NCBI GenBank assembly: GCA_918797485.1
Contig: CAKKNE010000003.1
Span: forward strand, 4,650,001 to 4,714,000
DNA length: 64,000 nucleotides
Source of the DNA: Pelagomonas calceolata
Lineage: Eukaryota > Sar > Pelagophyceae > Pelagomonadales > Pelagomonadaceae
Reading direction: 5' to 3'
This document shows positions 9,300 through 19,724 of the stretch, piece by piece; within the stretch, counting starts at the first letter, position 1; each line of letters opens with the position of its first letter. Under the pieces are notes generated by a model that saw nothing but the letters and a program-made list of their open reading frames with translations, was not told where the DNA came from and did not search any database. The position numbers and the translations under genes are program-made.

Positions 9300-9412
9300 C
9301 CTGAGAGCCTTCTCCCTGCTCGGTCAGGATGCCCAACCGGAGCTTCGAAACAGCAGTAAGGTATCTTACACAGTATTCTCAGTCTCGCGAGGTAGAACGT
9401 CACCCATTAGCC
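9300..9412 (-). mobile_element. LINE 3'-end fragment
   Basis: It contains the reverse complement of CTCCGGTTGGGCATCCTGAC and the following GAGCAGGGA, the same terminal block as in the LINE at 7918-8395, and shares TATTCTCAGTCTCGYGAGG with it. It is a second, shorter copy. The remainder of 9234-9851 has no recognised feature. Confidence 0.65.
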
Positions 9413-9851
9413 ATTTCTGCCAGTGGTGCGATTTCGCTGCGGATTTCTGCTGTATGGGCCCCGCTGTGGGGGCGCTTGAGTTTGACGGGGCTGCGGGCAG
9501 CCCGGGTGCGTTTGGCGACTCGAAACGGTCGCTAACAGTACTCGACCACTTAATAATTGCTTAAGACCAAAGGAGTACGCACCTTTGGGAGTACGGCGGC
9601 TGAGATAGTCTGCCGCGGAGCTACCTTAAAATACACTAAGTAGTTTTGGTTTTACGGTGTTTATTACGCGTGGCGTGTTGTGTGAATCAATGTAAGTGTA
9701 TATAGAAGGGTATAGGATAGGGGCCCGGGGGGTATTTCGCCCTATTTATCGCAATTTTCCCTATACTACTGTACCCGACATCTTCAAGTTGGAACGCCTT
9801 CGTTAGAACGTCCAAATACTCGTCAGAAACGGGCTCTGGAGACGTCTATAT

Positions 9852-10838
9852 TTATTGCAACCTAGCGTTCTCGCCGCGGCGGCTCCGTGGCCCACGTCGC
9901 GCGAGGAGACGGTGGCGGAAGAGCTCCCACTGGCCGTCCTCGGGGTCGTCGGCGGCGTCGGGCGCGGGCGGCGAGCGCTTCGCCGGTTCGAGTTTCGGGG
10001 CCGCCGCCGGCTTTGGCGCGCTTCCTTCGGTGACCAGCAAGTCGAGTTGCGCGAGGACGAGGTCGTCGTCGGCGCGCGCGCGGAACGCGCGCGGATTTTC
10101 CCAGAGCACCGGGACGCGCCGCCGCCGGAAGGCGGAGAATGCCGCCGCGACCGGGTCTGCCTCCGGCGCGGCGCCGGGGCCGGCGAGCGCGAGGAGCCGT
10201 GCGCCGTCACGGAACGCGCGTGCCCACGCGACCGGCCTCCCAAGACGCTGGCCGCCGCCAGCCACCAACGCGGCGTCGACGCGGCGCGCGATCGCCGCCT
10301 CGCGCCGCCGCAGATCGCGGATCGCGTACGCGTCGAAGACTTCGCACACCAATGCGGCCGCCGCCTGCGCCGCCGGCGCGCCGCCGGCGGCGGCGCCGTA
10401 GGCCCGCAAGACGCCGCTGCGGCACCGCCCGCCGCGCCAGAGGACGCCGAGCGCGTTCTCGGCGTTCGCCGCGCGAAGGGCTCGCGCGCGGGGCCTCCGG
10501 TGAACGGGCGCTAGGCGCGCGGCCGGGACTACATGCTGCACGAGAGCGCAGAGGAGCTCACCGGACGCCAGCGCGGAGGGAAGCACGGCGGCCGTTCGCA
10601 TCGGCCCGGCGAGGCGCTGCGCGTCGATCCACCGCACGACGCCGTCGACGCGCCGCGCCGACGGCGCTCGGGGGCGGGTGCGCGCGGGCGCGCGCGCGTC
10701 AGGTTCGCAAGCCGGGGTCGGGTCGGGCGCCGGGGCGGCGCGGGCGGGCTCATGCGCGGCGGGCGGCCGGGGGCGCGGCGGCGGAGATACATTCGGCGGG
10801 CCAGGCGGCGGGCCAGGCGGCGGCGGCCGCGGATGCAT
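9852..10838 (-). CDS. Calponin-homology-like (CH domain) protein
   Basis: 328 residues from the ATG at 10838, intronless. The N-terminal ~65 residues are Pro/Arg-rich and low in complexity. Residues ~65-170 (VVRWIDAQRLAG, SGELLCALVQHVVP, NAENALGVLW) resemble a first CH domain. Residues ~180-275 (RRVDAALV, WARAFRDGARLLALAGPGA, VPVLWENPRAFRARADDDLV) resemble a second, a tandem arrangement used for actin or microtubule binding. The tail is Pro/Ala-rich and basic. The CH call is from the pattern of W, FRDG and L residues; strong composition bias makes it moderate. Confidence 0.55.
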   Translation of the reverse strand: MHPRPPPPGPPPGPPNVSPPPRPRPPAAHEPARAAPAPDPTPACEPDARAPARTRPRAPSARRVDGVVRWIDAQRLAGPMRTAAVLPSALASGELLCALVQHVVPAARLAPVHRRPRARALRAANAENALGVLWRGGRCRSGVLRAYGAAAGGAPAAQAAAALVCEVFDAYAIRDLRRREAAIARRVDAALVAGGGQRLGRPVAWARAFRDGARLLALAGPGAAPEADPVAAAFSAFRRRRVPVLWENPRAFRARADDDLVLAQLDLLVTEGSAPKPAAAPKLEPAKRSPPAPDAADDPEDGQWELFRHRLLARRGPRSRRGENARLQ

Positions 10839-11059
10839 TCGGCCGTCTGGGTCCCTACAAGCTCGTATCGAAAGGCGGGACCCGCAGGCCAGGCAGCCCC
10901 AAACAGTGTCCTTCGTGGCCCCCAGCTACGACACGCGACGCTTTCTCTAAGGTCCTCCGCTTATGCCACCCGTTACGCACCGCGTAGAGCTAAGAAACAG
11001 GACACTTGGTAGAATGCCTAGTATCTTTAAGGTGCTAGCTGCGATTTCAGCGCGTACGA

Positions 11060-11125
11060 TACGGGTTTTGGGGGCACGCGCCTAGGGAGGGGTATCGGGG
11101 GGGGGAGCTATCCCTGTACGTAGGC
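11060..11125 (+). repeat. G-rich dispersed repeat R5, copy 1
   Basis: CGGGTTTTGGGGGCACGC, CTAGGGAGGGGT and a run of G's followed by CTATCCC. The same block appears at 63889-63950, and its last part at 53035-53075. The rest of 10839-11229 is the upstream region of the CH gene and the 3' flank of the lycopene cyclase gene. Confidence 0.65.
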
Positions 11126-11229
11126 TGAGTGAGCGGACGGATTGGTCGACGGCGACGCGGTGCAAACATAACTCTGGAATGGCCCTCGGCGGCGCCCGGC
11201 GGCCAGATCGGCGGCCCAGTTGGGAGTAC

Positions 11230-12924
11230 TTAGAACCCGACGCGCGCGCGGATCTCCGCCTTGACGGCCGCGTCGCCGACCTGGCGGGGGCTCCCCGGCG
11301 GCGCCGCGTCCTCGGAAAAGTAGGCGCCGTCGCCGAAGAACGGCGTCAGGGAGCGCATCAGCGCGCCGCCGTGCTTGAGCGAGTACTCCAGGATGAAGGA
11401 GGCCAGCTTGAGCGTGACCGGCGGCGGCAGCTTCGGGACGAGCGAGAGGCCGAACAGCAACCGGGCGGCCCGGCTCTCGTGGTGGTGGTTCCCGGGCAGT
11501 CCGCGCCAGCCCGCCAGGAACCCGCCCCAGACCTCCTCGTCCAGCGCGAAGAAGCCGGCGAACCAGCCCCGCAGCGCCTCCGCGTCGAGCGTCATGAGGA
11601 ACTCGCCCCCGAACAGGGCGAACTCGCGCTGCAGGGACGCCTGCCGCGACCAGACCGCGGCGTACGCCGCCCGCGCGGCGCGGTCCGGGTCGGGACTCTG
11701 CCGCAGGGCGCGCCCGAGCGCCCCCGACAGGTGCGGCGCCGCCGCGAGCGCGCGGCAGAGCTGGTAGCCCGTCGCCGGGTGCACGAGCGCCGCGGCGGCC
11801 CCGAACGCGACGACGCGCTGCCGCGGGTCCGGTCGCGGCCCGCCCATCGGGATGTAGCACAGCTCCGGCGGCTCGTCCGCGCAGACCTCGACGACGTCTA
11901 TCCCGAGGTGCGCCAGCCTCAACTTCAGCCGCCGCTCGCACTCCGCGAGCGTCACCGCCGGCCGCGCCACGAGCGACGTCTCCTCGAAGAAGACGCGCCG
12001 CGGCCCGCCGCCGTCGGTCCCCAGCGGCATGGCGTAGAGGAACGTGGGCGGGGCCCGCTGCTCGGCCGCGGGCAGGTGGTCCGTCCGGTAGTCGAAGAGC
12101 AGCATCGCGTCGTCCGCGTAGGGCCCCAGGTCGCGCACGAGGCACTCGACGCCGTACGCGACCTGAAAGCCCGGCGGGGGGATGGGGGCGCCGACGTCGG
12201 GCCCGCGCCGCGTCGTGAGCCGCGACTCGGCGCCCGTGCAGTCGACGACGACCGTGCACCGCAGGCTGGACCCGCTCTGGAGGTGGAGCGTCGTGCCCGC
12301 CGCGTCGTGCGCCACGCCATCTACCACGTTCGCGCACCAGTCGCCGCCCGGACCGATCTCGAGGTTCTCCCGCACCTCGACCACGCCCGCGTCCGCCGCG
12401 CGGCGCCGGAGCCGCTCTTTGAGCGTCGCCCGGTCCACGCGGCAGTACGCTCGCTGCAAGGTCGTGCGCTCGTCCGGGGGCGCGCCCCAGGACCCCCCGA
12501 AGAAGCAGTCCGTGCGCGGCCACGTCGCGTCGACGCACCCGCGCAGCTCGAGCTCGGGCAGCGACTCGCTCAGCGCGTGCCACTCGGCCTCCCACACGCC
12601 GTAGTTGTTGGGCCACGGCTTGTCGAGGTTCGCGTCGACGAGAGCCACGCGCAGACCCTCGCGCTCCGCCAGCAGCCACGCCACGACGGAGCCCGCCGGA
12701 CCCGCGCCTATCACGGCACAGTCGTATCCGCGCGCGGCCGCCGTGGTGTCGTCGTCGCCGCCGCCGGCGCGCAGCGCGGTTACTGCATCTGCGCGCGCGA
12801 CGGCCGGCCGCGATCTACAGCTCGCGAGCGCCGGCGTCCTCACCCTCAGTGCTGGCTGCAAGGCAGAGGCGACGGCCAAGAAGGCGGGGGCGACGCCGCC
12901 TACCAAGCGGCGCGGTCGCGCCAT
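11230..12924 (-). CDS. Lycopene cyclase, plastid-targeted
   Basis: 564 residues from the ATG at 12924. The leader MARPRRLVGGVAPAFLAVAS followed by ALQPALR looks like the bipartite targeting signal (signal peptide plus transit peptide) of plastids derived from red algae, although the conserved Phe after the cleavage site is replaced by Leu. The mature part begins with a dinucleotide-binding Rossmann motif, VIGAGPAGS (71-79), and has the cyclase signature WPNNYGVW (104-111). The enzyme closes the ends of lycopene to give beta-carotene (beta cyclase) or the epsilon ring; I cannot separate the two, but beta is more likely in ochrophytes. A GGTACC array lies ~80-120 bp upstream. Confidence 0.9.
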   Translation of the reverse strand: MARPRRLVGGVAPAFLAVASALQPALRVRTPALASCRSRPAVARADAVTALRAGGGDDDTTAAARGYDCAVIGAGPAGSVVAWLLAEREGLRVALVDANLDKPWPNNYGVWEAEWHALSESLPELELRGCVDATWPRTDCFFGGSWGAPPDERTTLQRAYCRVDRATLKERLRRRAADAGVVEVRENLEIGPGGDWCANVVDGVAHDAAGTTLHLQSGSSLRCTVVVDCTGAESRLTTRRGPDVGAPIPPPGFQVAYGVECLVRDLGPYADDAMLLFDYRTDHLPAAEQRAPPTFLYAMPLGTDGGGPRRVFFEETSLVARPAVTLAECERRLKLRLAHLGIDVVEVCADEPPELCYIPMGGPRPDPRQRVVAFGAAAALVHPATGYQLCRALAAAPHLSGALGRALRQSPDPDRAARAAYAAVWSRQASLQREFALFGGEFLMTLDAEALRGWFAGFFALDEEVWGGFLAGWRGLPGNHHHESRAARLLFGLSLVPKLPPPVTLKLASFILEYSLKHGGALMRSLTPFFGDGAYFSEDAAPPGSPRQVGDAAVKAEIRARVGF

Positions 12925-13002
12925 TCTTGTACCTGCAGTGATTTGCCGCACTTTTTTTTTTAGTGCCGCACTGCCACACACTGCTCCAAGCTCAAGCTCT
13001 GT

Positions 13003-13064
13003 GCGGTACTGCGGTACCTGCGGTACTGCGGTACCGTACCTGCTATGATATGGCCACGTATCCT
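13003..13064. promoter_or_regulatory. GGTACC/GGTACTGC array plus shared block, lycopene cyclase promoter
   Basis: Repeated GCGGTACYGCGGTACC units at 13003-13041 are followed by CTATGATATGGCCACGTATC. The same combination, array then this block, is at 45821-45872 upstream of a sulfotransferase gene. Both face a minus-strand gene and both begin about 70-80 bp from its ATG. Confidence 0.55.
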
Positions 13065-13154
13065 AACTTCAGGGACAGGAAACAGGGGGCCGGGCTATTA
13101 ATACAAACTAATAGAAACTTAGCTCGGCCTCGTATGGGAGCGGGCCGTAGGCCG

Positions 13155-13240
13155 TGTCTATTAGTTTGATTTTTGCGCTTACGTGACCCCCTAGAGCCCT
13201 CTTGCCTCGAGGTTCGCGTTCGACGTCCCCGCACACCAGG
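13155..13240 (-). repeat. Dispersed repeat R4, copy 1
   Basis: On the minus strand it reads CGAACCTCGAGGCAAGAGGG, then a GGGTCACGTAAG block and GCGCAAAAATCAAAC. It matches 31674-31745 (+). No coding signal is seen. Elsewhere in 12925-13712 I see only the promoter array and unassigned AT-richer sequence. Confidence 0.6.
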
Positions 13241-13712
13241 GCCCTGCCATACGTACGTATGTCCAAACTCGTACCCCTCCATATGGGAACTACGCGGATC
13301 AGCTCGACGCTAAGCTGGCTCAGTCCCAATCAGACTTCACAGAAGCCAAATATCTCGCTCAGTTTAAAATTTTTCCGCCCCTAAGGGGTCTACCAGCTAT
13401 CATTCCGTCCAACGAACAAACGCGTCTTAACGGGAACACCCCAGAGGACAGGACGAGTCCTCAGGACAGCATGGGGGACCGGAAAGTCGCGCCGGCAGGC
13501 GTCGCTAGTAGGTTGGCTCCATCGAAACGGCCTTCTATTACCATCAGACTAATTTTGCGAGGACACAAAAAGGGGTGCCTAGCGCACGCGTGGCTCCTTC
13601 CTCGCCTTCAAAACCGCTGCGCAGCCTTCCCACACACACCGCGCAGCTGCGCTGCGAAAAATAAGCGCGCAATCGCGGGGATCGCTACACGTGTCCTAAA
13701 CAACCAGCGAAC

Positions 13713-14903
13713 ATGCAGCAGGACCAGTCCATGGAGGAGCAGGTCCAAGACACGCGAGATGATGCCTCGCTCGAGCCCCGTGCCAAGTGTCGGCGGCGAC
13801 GACCCGAGTGTGCAGCCCGTGAGCCGTATGCACTCGCGTGCTCAACCCTGTTGACCAAGCAGCGCCGCACTAATGTAAACGTGCGATCTGTCATGCTCAT
13901 TCGCGTCATGCTGCTGGTTGGCCTGTGCGGGGTGGCGATGGCGCATACCTCGAATTGCAGCGGTGATTTCAATCTGCGCTCGCACACACTGGCTCCCAAC
14001 CGTGGAGAGAAGAGCCTCATGATCAACAATGCTGCGCATTTCTTTCAGCTGCCCTCTCCTGCCAACTCGCAGGGCAAGAATTCCACTATCTGCATACCGC
14101 AGAAGAATGGCAATCGAAACTGGGGAGGCTTCGCGTTCGCAGCGTGGAGGAGGAGAGCGCCGGCCTCTATCGACGCCATGCTGAAGGATATGAGGCATTG
14201 GGAAAGGAACAGCTTGACGGTGGACGATACCATCCAGGAATACTTCTTTGCTCGTGATCCATACACGCGGCTTCTGTCGCTGTATCTGCAAAAGGTTGTG
14301 TCTGAATGTACTTCCGGTGGTCAGCTCGGCTGCTCACAAAGGCTACGCTACCTTGGCCTCAGCAAGAATACGAGCTTTGCATATTTCGTGCAGCATGTGT
14401 GGAGGCTTACGGAGGGAAACCCTCGGCGGCTATGTGCCGTTGATCATCATCTTTGCAGTCAGCTTGAGTCATGCTACTCAAGCGTCAGCGGAAGCGGTAA
14501 GCACATTTTGGTGCTCAGGCTCGAGGAGCAGGCCAAATGGTGGCCGTGCTTTGTCAAAGAGGTGGGCGTTGACGAATCGGTGCTGCGCGGGGTGCAATGG
14601 TTGCCGTTTTCAGGCCAAGAGTGCTTTTACTCTCCGACCGGGCGCTGCAGCGACATACTCACGGCGATCTCCGACCAGTCTCAGTTGCAAATCCCGACAG
14701 GGAACGTTCACGCAACGTCCGCATCTAGCCCTGAGCAGCTTGCCAAGCACTACGACCAGCACTCCGCGTGGCTGGTCACGCTTCTATACTCGGCCGACCT
14801 GGCTGTTCTTGGCTACTCGGCTTGGAGCGGAACGGGTGCCAGGGTTCGGCCTAGGCACAAGCCGGAAATTCCCTTAGGGCCCCATATAGATATGGAACGC
14901 TAG
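13713..14903 (+). CDS. Carbohydrate sulfotransferase-like protein (2), 3' end overlapped by repeat R2
   Basis: 396 residues from the ATG at 13713. A second candidate start at 13893 (MLIRVMLLVGLCGVAMAHTS) gives a clean signal peptide and may be the real one. EYFFARDPYTRLLSLYLQKV (about residue 178) fits the 3'-phosphate-binding element of Sulfotransfer_2 enzymes. The 5' PAPS loop is less clear. Cys-rich and Asn-glycosylated, it is probably Golgi lumenal. The last ~19 codons and the stop lie inside repeat R2 (14846-14986), so the present C-terminus comes from the repeat. It could be a degraded or newly ended gene. Similar in style to the gene at 6887. Confidence 0.6.
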   Translation: MQQDQSMEEQVQDTRDDASLEPRAKCRRRRPECAAREPYALACSTLLTKQRRTNVNVRSVMLIRVMLLVGLCGVAMAHTSNCSGDFNLRSHTLAPNRGEKSLMINNAAHFFQLPSPANSQGKNSTICIPQKNGNRNWGGFAFAAWRRRAPASIDAMLKDMRHWERNSLTVDDTIQEYFFARDPYTRLLSLYLQKVVSECTSGGQLGCSQRLRYLGLSKNTSFAYFVQHVWRLTEGNPRRLCAVDHHLCSQLESCYSSVSGSGKHILVLRLEEQAKWWPCFVKEVGVDESVLRGVQWLPFSGQECFYSPTGRCSDILTAISDQSQLQIPTGNVHATSASSPEQLAKHYDQHSAWLVTLLYSADLAVLGYSAWSGTGARVRPRHKPEIPLGPHIDMER

Positions 14904-14986
14904 GAAATAATTTTTCCGTAATTATGGTTCAATTTATACGTCTCAGGGGCGATTTTTGGTTTGGGGTTCGGGTTTTATCGCAGTGG
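14846..14986 (+). repeat. Dispersed repeat R2, copy 2
   Basis: Nearly identical to 6409-6553. It begins inside the open frame of the sulfotransferase-like gene and continues beyond its stop. Confidence 0.85.
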
Positions 14987-15767
14987 CCCCGGGCCCCCGG
15001 CGCCGGTGGTCGACGCACCTCGTTTTACACCCGCGTTTACGGTCAAACTTCATCGCACCCCAAACCCTTGCGGTCAGCCGTTCGTGGCTTCTGGGCGAAG
15101 GTCATTTCGAAAGACGGTCATGGTACGACGTCATGCGGCGACGTACGGAGGGTGCGTGCTGATGGGGCAGTGCAGTGTGGCGCCGCGGGCGCCCGTCTGC
15201 CGCTAAAAAATGGTCGAGACCCTGGCCGTGGGGGTCTCTCTATCATACTACGAGCGCTCACAAAATGACGGGGCAGCCAAGCGCGCCAATGGGCTATATG
15301 GGTTATGGCCCGAGGCTGCCGAGTCGAACCATCGACCATCGACGAGGGCTGCCCCGCTTGCCGGAGGGCGCCCCCCTAGACCTCGACGAGTGCGGCGGGC
15401 GCGCACTCGTCCGTCGACGGCTCGAAAATGGGCTTAGGCTAGTAGGTGGACGCTGCCCCGTGCGCGGCCTTCCGCGCCGTGGCGCGCGAGGGCGCCCGTA
15501 GGCCGTCGACCTCTTTTTTATCGCGGAGATAGCCGCCGCAAACGGCGCGGCGCGCGGCGCCGTCGTCAGCGAGCACGGGCAGTGGGCTATATGGGCTATA
15601 TGGGTCATGTGGGCGAAGGGGGGGTGGGGACCAAACTACTTAAGTATATATTCAGGGGTTCCCGCATTGACCTTTGAAAAAACAAAACGAGCCACCAAAC
15701 CTGAGGCCTTGAGGCCTCATAGAGACGCGGAGGACACGGCCGCAGCGCTGAATAGCGGCCAGCAGCG
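14987..15767. other. Intergenic region upstream of TOP6B
   Basis: No gene was recognised. It holds two or three GGGCTATATGGG-like units (15290-15305 and 15585-15605) and an AT-rich TTAAGTATATATTC at about 15640-15655, about 115-130 bp upstream of the TOP6B start, a possible core promoter. Confidence 0.4.
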
Positions 15768-17700
15768 ATGCCGCCCAAAAAGGGCAAAGAGAGCGTGCAG
15801 CGCAAGTCCGCGGCCGAGTTCTTCACCGAGAACCAGACCATCGCGGGCTTCGACAACCCGGGCAAGAGCCTCTACACGACGATCCGCGAGCTCGTGGAGA
15901 ACTCGCTGGACGCGGCGGAGTCCATCGGCGAGCCGCCGGACGTCGCGCTGGAGATCCGGGAGCTCAGCCAGGCGGAGCTGGACGCGGAGCGGGGCGTCCT
16001 GCGGCTCGAGCGCGTCGACGAAACGCTCTTCGAGGGCCGCGGCAAGGCGGACGACAAGGAGAAGACGCGCTTGTTCTACCGCGTCACCTGCCGGGACAAC
16101 GGCTGCGGCGTCCACCGCGAGGCGATCCCCGACGCGTTCGGGCGGGTGCTCGCCGGGTCGAAGTACGGCGCGCGGCAGGCGCGGGGCAAGTTCGGCCTCG
16201 GCGCGAAGATGGCGCTGATCTGGGGCAAGAAGTCGTCCGGGCTGCCGCTGACGGTGCGGACGGCCCGCGCCGCGCACGAGCCGGTGAGCCGCGTGGTGCT
16301 GGACATCGACATCCAGCGGAACGAGCCGCGCGTGCTGGAGGACTCGGTGGCGGAGAACAGCCAGAAGTGGCGGGGCGCGGAGCTGACGGTCACGGTCGGC
16401 GGCAACTGGAAGGCGTACCGCGCGCGCATCGTCCAGTACCTGCGGCAGCTGGCGATCATCACGCCCTACGCGTCGCTGCGGCTCGACTTCCGCGGGTCCG
16501 GGTCCGACCGGCGGGACGTGCGCCTGGAGTTCGCGCGGCGGACGACGAAGGTGCCCCCCGTGCCCCGGGCGACGGGCTACCACCCCGCGGCGCTCGACGA
16601 GCTGCTGCTGGAGCAGCTGCTGCGGAAGACGGCCCAGCCGTCGCTGGGCGCGTTCTGCCGCCACGCGCTGCAGGGCGGGCCGCCCGCGCTCATGCGGCGC
16701 GTGCTCAAGGAGGGCGGCTTCGACGAGAGGACGGAGCCGCTCCGCGTGGCGGACGACGCCGCGCGGCTGCGGCGGCTCGCGCGCCTGTTCCGGGACGTGA
16801 ACTGCTTCGCGCCGCCGGACGCGAGCGGCCTGGCGCCCGTCGGCGAGTACAACCTGCGGCTGGGCGTCGAGAAGGAGGTCCGCCCGACGTACGTCGCCAC
16901 CGCGTGCTCCCCCGTCGCGGCGCACGAGGGCCACGCGTTCGTCGTCGAGGCGGCCGTGTCGGTCGGCGGGCTCAGGGAGGAGGAGGAGGGCCTGCGCGTC
17001 TACCGGTTCGCGAACCGCATCCCGCTGCTCTTCGAGGGCGGCGCCGACGTCGCCACCATCGTGGCGAAGAAGCGCGTGCGGTGGGCCGCGTACAAGATCG
17101 ACGTCAAGAAGGAGCGGGTCGGCGTCTTCGTGTCGCTCGTGAGCACCAAGATCCCCTTCAAGGGCACCTCCAAGGAGTACGTGGGCGAGGACGCCCACGA
17201 AATCCACGACGCGATCCGGGAGTGCCTCATGGCCTGTGGGTCGCAGCTCAAGGCGCAGCTGGCGAAGCGCGACCTCCATCAGAGGGACCGGGACCGGCGC
17301 AAGAACCTGCTGCGGTACGTGCCCGACGTCGCGGCGGCGCTCTGCGGCGTCCTGCAGACGGACGAGGACGCGCTGAAGAAGGCTTTGCAGCGCCACGTCG
17401 ACCGCGCCGACCTCGAAGCGGTCGCGGACGACGGCGGCGCGCCGCGGGCGCGCGTCGACATGCGGCGGCGGGCCGTCGTGCGGGACGTCGTGTCGACGCG
17501 CTTCGCGCTGCGGCTGTTCGCGCCGCGCGGCGCGGCGTCGCGGCCGCCCGACGAGGACGAGGAGGCCGAGGCCGAGGTCGCGCCGAAGAGGAAGAGGCCG
17601 CGCGCGGCGTGGACGGGCGTGGTCGACGATGATGACGGGGGGGACCCGGCGGCGAGCCCGCCGCCCGCGGCGGCGGCGGCGGCGCGCGCCGACTTCGAGT

Positions 17701-17733
<33 letters not shown>

Positions 17734-17993
17734 TCCTCGCCATCGACGGGCTTTCGCCGTCCAAGGGTGCGCCGCCCTCCGCCGGCGCGCCGCGGTCGCC
17801 GGCGCGGAGCCGTCTCGGGCGGGGCGACGGGCTCGCGGTCGCCGACTCGTCGTCCGACGGCGACTCGTCGTCCTCGGAGGACGTTCCCTTGGCGAGCCTC
17901 GCACCGCCGCCACCGAATAAACGGCCGCGCCCCCTCCCGGCTCCGGACGCCGGCTCAAGCGACGACTCGTCGGGCGACGAGTGGGCGGCGTAA
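15768..17993 (+). CDS. TOP6B: DNA topoisomerase VI subunit B-like
   Basis: 741 residues from the ATG at 15768, intronless. The N-terminal GHKL ATPase shows ELVENSLDAA (41-50; Asn binds Mg-ATP), DNGCG (110-114) and the ATP lid GKFGLGAKM (140-148). The middle fits the helix-turn-helix and transducer domains, with a switch-lysine region near AYKIDVKKER. The C-terminal ~170 residues are a species-specific, acidic tail with a run of ten Asp encoded by GAC repeats (~17703-17732). With a Top6A/SPO11-type partner, not in this window, it forms the type IIB topoisomerase used in endoreduplication in plants. Confidence 0.93.
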
Positions 17994-18142
17994 ACTGTAC
18001 TTCTAGGGAAACCATCAATGCCAGTGCGGCCACAGCCGGAGTGTCGCTCTTGGGAAGCGGGGCCGAAGCGCCAAGCGCTGTGATATCGACCATCGTGTCG
18101 TGTCGTGCCTCCGTCCTCAGGCTCGACTCTATTTTCTTAAAG

Positions 18143-18228
18143 CTAGGCCGCCTAGCCACCCGGCCGACGCGGGGTCTGCGCGACCGCACGCCCGCCCCGC
18201 CACCGGCCCTCATACGTCGCCGCCCCGA
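18143..18228 (+). repeat. Dispersed repeat R3 (copy 2)
   Basis: GCTAGGCCGCCTAGCC (itself a near-perfect palindrome), then GCCGACGCGGGGTCTGCGCG, ending in GCCCCGAGT. It matches 58478-58590 (+) and 1505-1615 (-). The rest of 17994-18416 is unassigned. Confidence 0.65.
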
Positions 18229-18416
18229 GTATGAGCTCGGAGGACGAGGCGAGGGGGGGCAGGCCGGACGCCGGAATCCCAGATCTGCGCCGGTGGCGCA
18301 TCGGAGGCCGCCAACGCGCGCGCCCCGGTTATTTACTTACCTGGTATTTGAAATTGAACGCCATATGGATTCCTCCGGCTTCCTTTAATTATCTATTTAA
18401 CGAACAGGCGGGGCGG

Positions 18417-19664
18417 TCAGCACACGACGACGAGATGGGACAAATTGACGGCGAGAACGCCGAGCGCGCCGGCGGCGACCGCCGCGAGCGCGGCCGCGGG
18501 CACGACGTCCGCGCGCGGTGCCGCCGTACGGCGCGTGTGCAAGGCGGCCAACGGTGGCAGGAGCCCGTAGAGGACGACCGTCGGGATCGCCCCCGCGAAA
18601 CGCAACAGCAACAAGTACGCGTCGCGGCCGGCGCCCGCGGCAACGCCCGCGGGGAGAGCCACGGCGCCCGCGGCCGCGAGGGACCGCCACGGGCCCGACT
18701 CGCCGCCGTCTTGGCGCCGGAGCAGCTGGCCCACGGCCATGAGACAGCCGAGCACCGTGGACGCGACGGCGCCCGCGGCCGCCAGGCCCGTCGCGCCTCG
18801 CAGCGCGGCGGACGGCGCGCCCGTCGGCGCCCGCGCGGACGCCGCGGCGTACAGCAACGCGAGCGCCAGGGGCATCAGGGACCCCAGCAGCACGGCCGCG
18901 CGCGCCTCCCGCAGCCGCCGACTGCCGAATTTGCCGACGACGACCGGCACGGCCTCGCCGAATCGCATCGTGTTCGCCACGAGCGGCACGGCCCAGCCTC
19001 GCCGCGGAAGGAGCTTGACCCAGCGCGCGGGCGTCCGGATGGGCGTGCCGCCGGCGGCCAAAGAAAGAGCGGAAAGGCCGACGAAGCCGCAGATGGTCGC
19101 GGCCGTGCACAGGGTGTTGGCCCTGGCCACGATCGCGGCGGGTGCGAACGCGACGAAAGCCCCCAACGCGGCCGCCGCCGTCCACGGAGCGCGCAGCAAG
19201 CTCAAATTCGCCGCGAGGATCGCCAGCAGCTGCACCGCGAACGTCGCCGTGGCCGCGCGCGACACGACGGGACCGAATATGCGCCGCGAGACCGCGCGAA
19301 TGGAGGCCGCCGCGTCTTCGCCCTCGAGCGGTCCCGCGGCCATCGCGCCGCCCGCGGCCTCGACGTACCCGAGGGCCGCCAGCGCGAAGAAGGCCCAGGC
19401 GCCCGTCAGGCCCAGCGCCGCGGGCCGGAGGCCGACGTCCCGTGCGATCGCTGGCACGGCCAGGAACCCGCCTCCGACCGCCGACCCGCCGACGATGGCC
19501 GCCGCGTCCACGACCGTGATGGCGTGCGCGTCGCCGTCCGCCGACAGCGCCGCGCCCGCCTTCGCGCGGGCGCGGCGTCGCGGCGCTTTCGCGATCCGCG
19601 GCCCGCCGCGCAGTAGTGCCGCCGCGACGGAGCAATACACAACTAATTGGCCCGTCATCATCAT
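18417..19664 (-). CDS. Tryptophan/tyrosine permease-like transporter
   Basis: 415 residues from the first of three ATGs at 19664. After a short hydrophobic leader and a basic stretch (RGGPRIAKAPRRRARAKAGA), which could be a plastid transit peptide, comes AAAIVGGSAVGGGFLAVPAI, matching the first membrane helix of the aromatic amino-acid permease family (HAAAP / Trp_Tyr_perm). About ten further hydrophobic helices follow. Plants and algae have plastid-predicted members. The likely role is proton-coupled uptake of Tyr/Trp across a plastid or cell membrane. Substrate not shown. Confidence 0.8.
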   Translation of the reverse strand: MMMTGQLVVYCSVAAALLRGGPRIAKAPRRRARAKAGAALSADGDAHAITVVDAAAIVGGSAVGGGFLAVPAIARDVGLRPAALGLTGAWAFFALAALGYVEAAGGAMAAGPLEGEDAAASIRAVSRRIFGPVVSRAATATFAVQLLAILAANLSLLRAPWTAAAALGAFVAFAPAAIVARANTLCTAATICGFVGLSALSLAAGGTPIRTPARWVKLLPRRGWAVPLVANTMRFGEAVPVVVGKFGSRRLREARAAVLLGSLMPLALALLYAAASARAPTGAPSAALRGATGLAAAGAVASTVLGCLMAVGQLLRRQDGGESGPWRSLAAAGAVALPAGVAAGAGRDAYLLLLRFAGAIPTVVLYGLLPPLAALHTRRTAAPRADVVPAAALAAVAAGALGVLAVNLSHLVVVC

Positions 19665-19724
19665 ATGATGATTCGCGACGATAGAGCAGAGACGTCGCAG
19701 CAAGGCTAAGTGCGCACTTGAGCA

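Noticed and set aside
11179-12963. Plus-strand open frame of 594 codons over lycopene cyclase
   Set aside because: Antisense to the cyclase with conserved motifs; composition is Arg-rich and domain-free.
15300-15330. tRNA-like T-loop (GAGTCGAACC)
   Set aside because: Neighbouring bases do not form the T stem or acceptor stem, and no anticodon arm is seen.
15717-17396. Long minus-strand open frame (559 codons) over TOP6B
   Set aside because: It is antisense to a gene with clear GHKL motifs. Long antisense frames are expected at this GC content.
18231-19616. Plus-strand frame of 461 codons over the permease gene
   Set aside because: Antisense; the minus strand has membrane helices and the permease motif.
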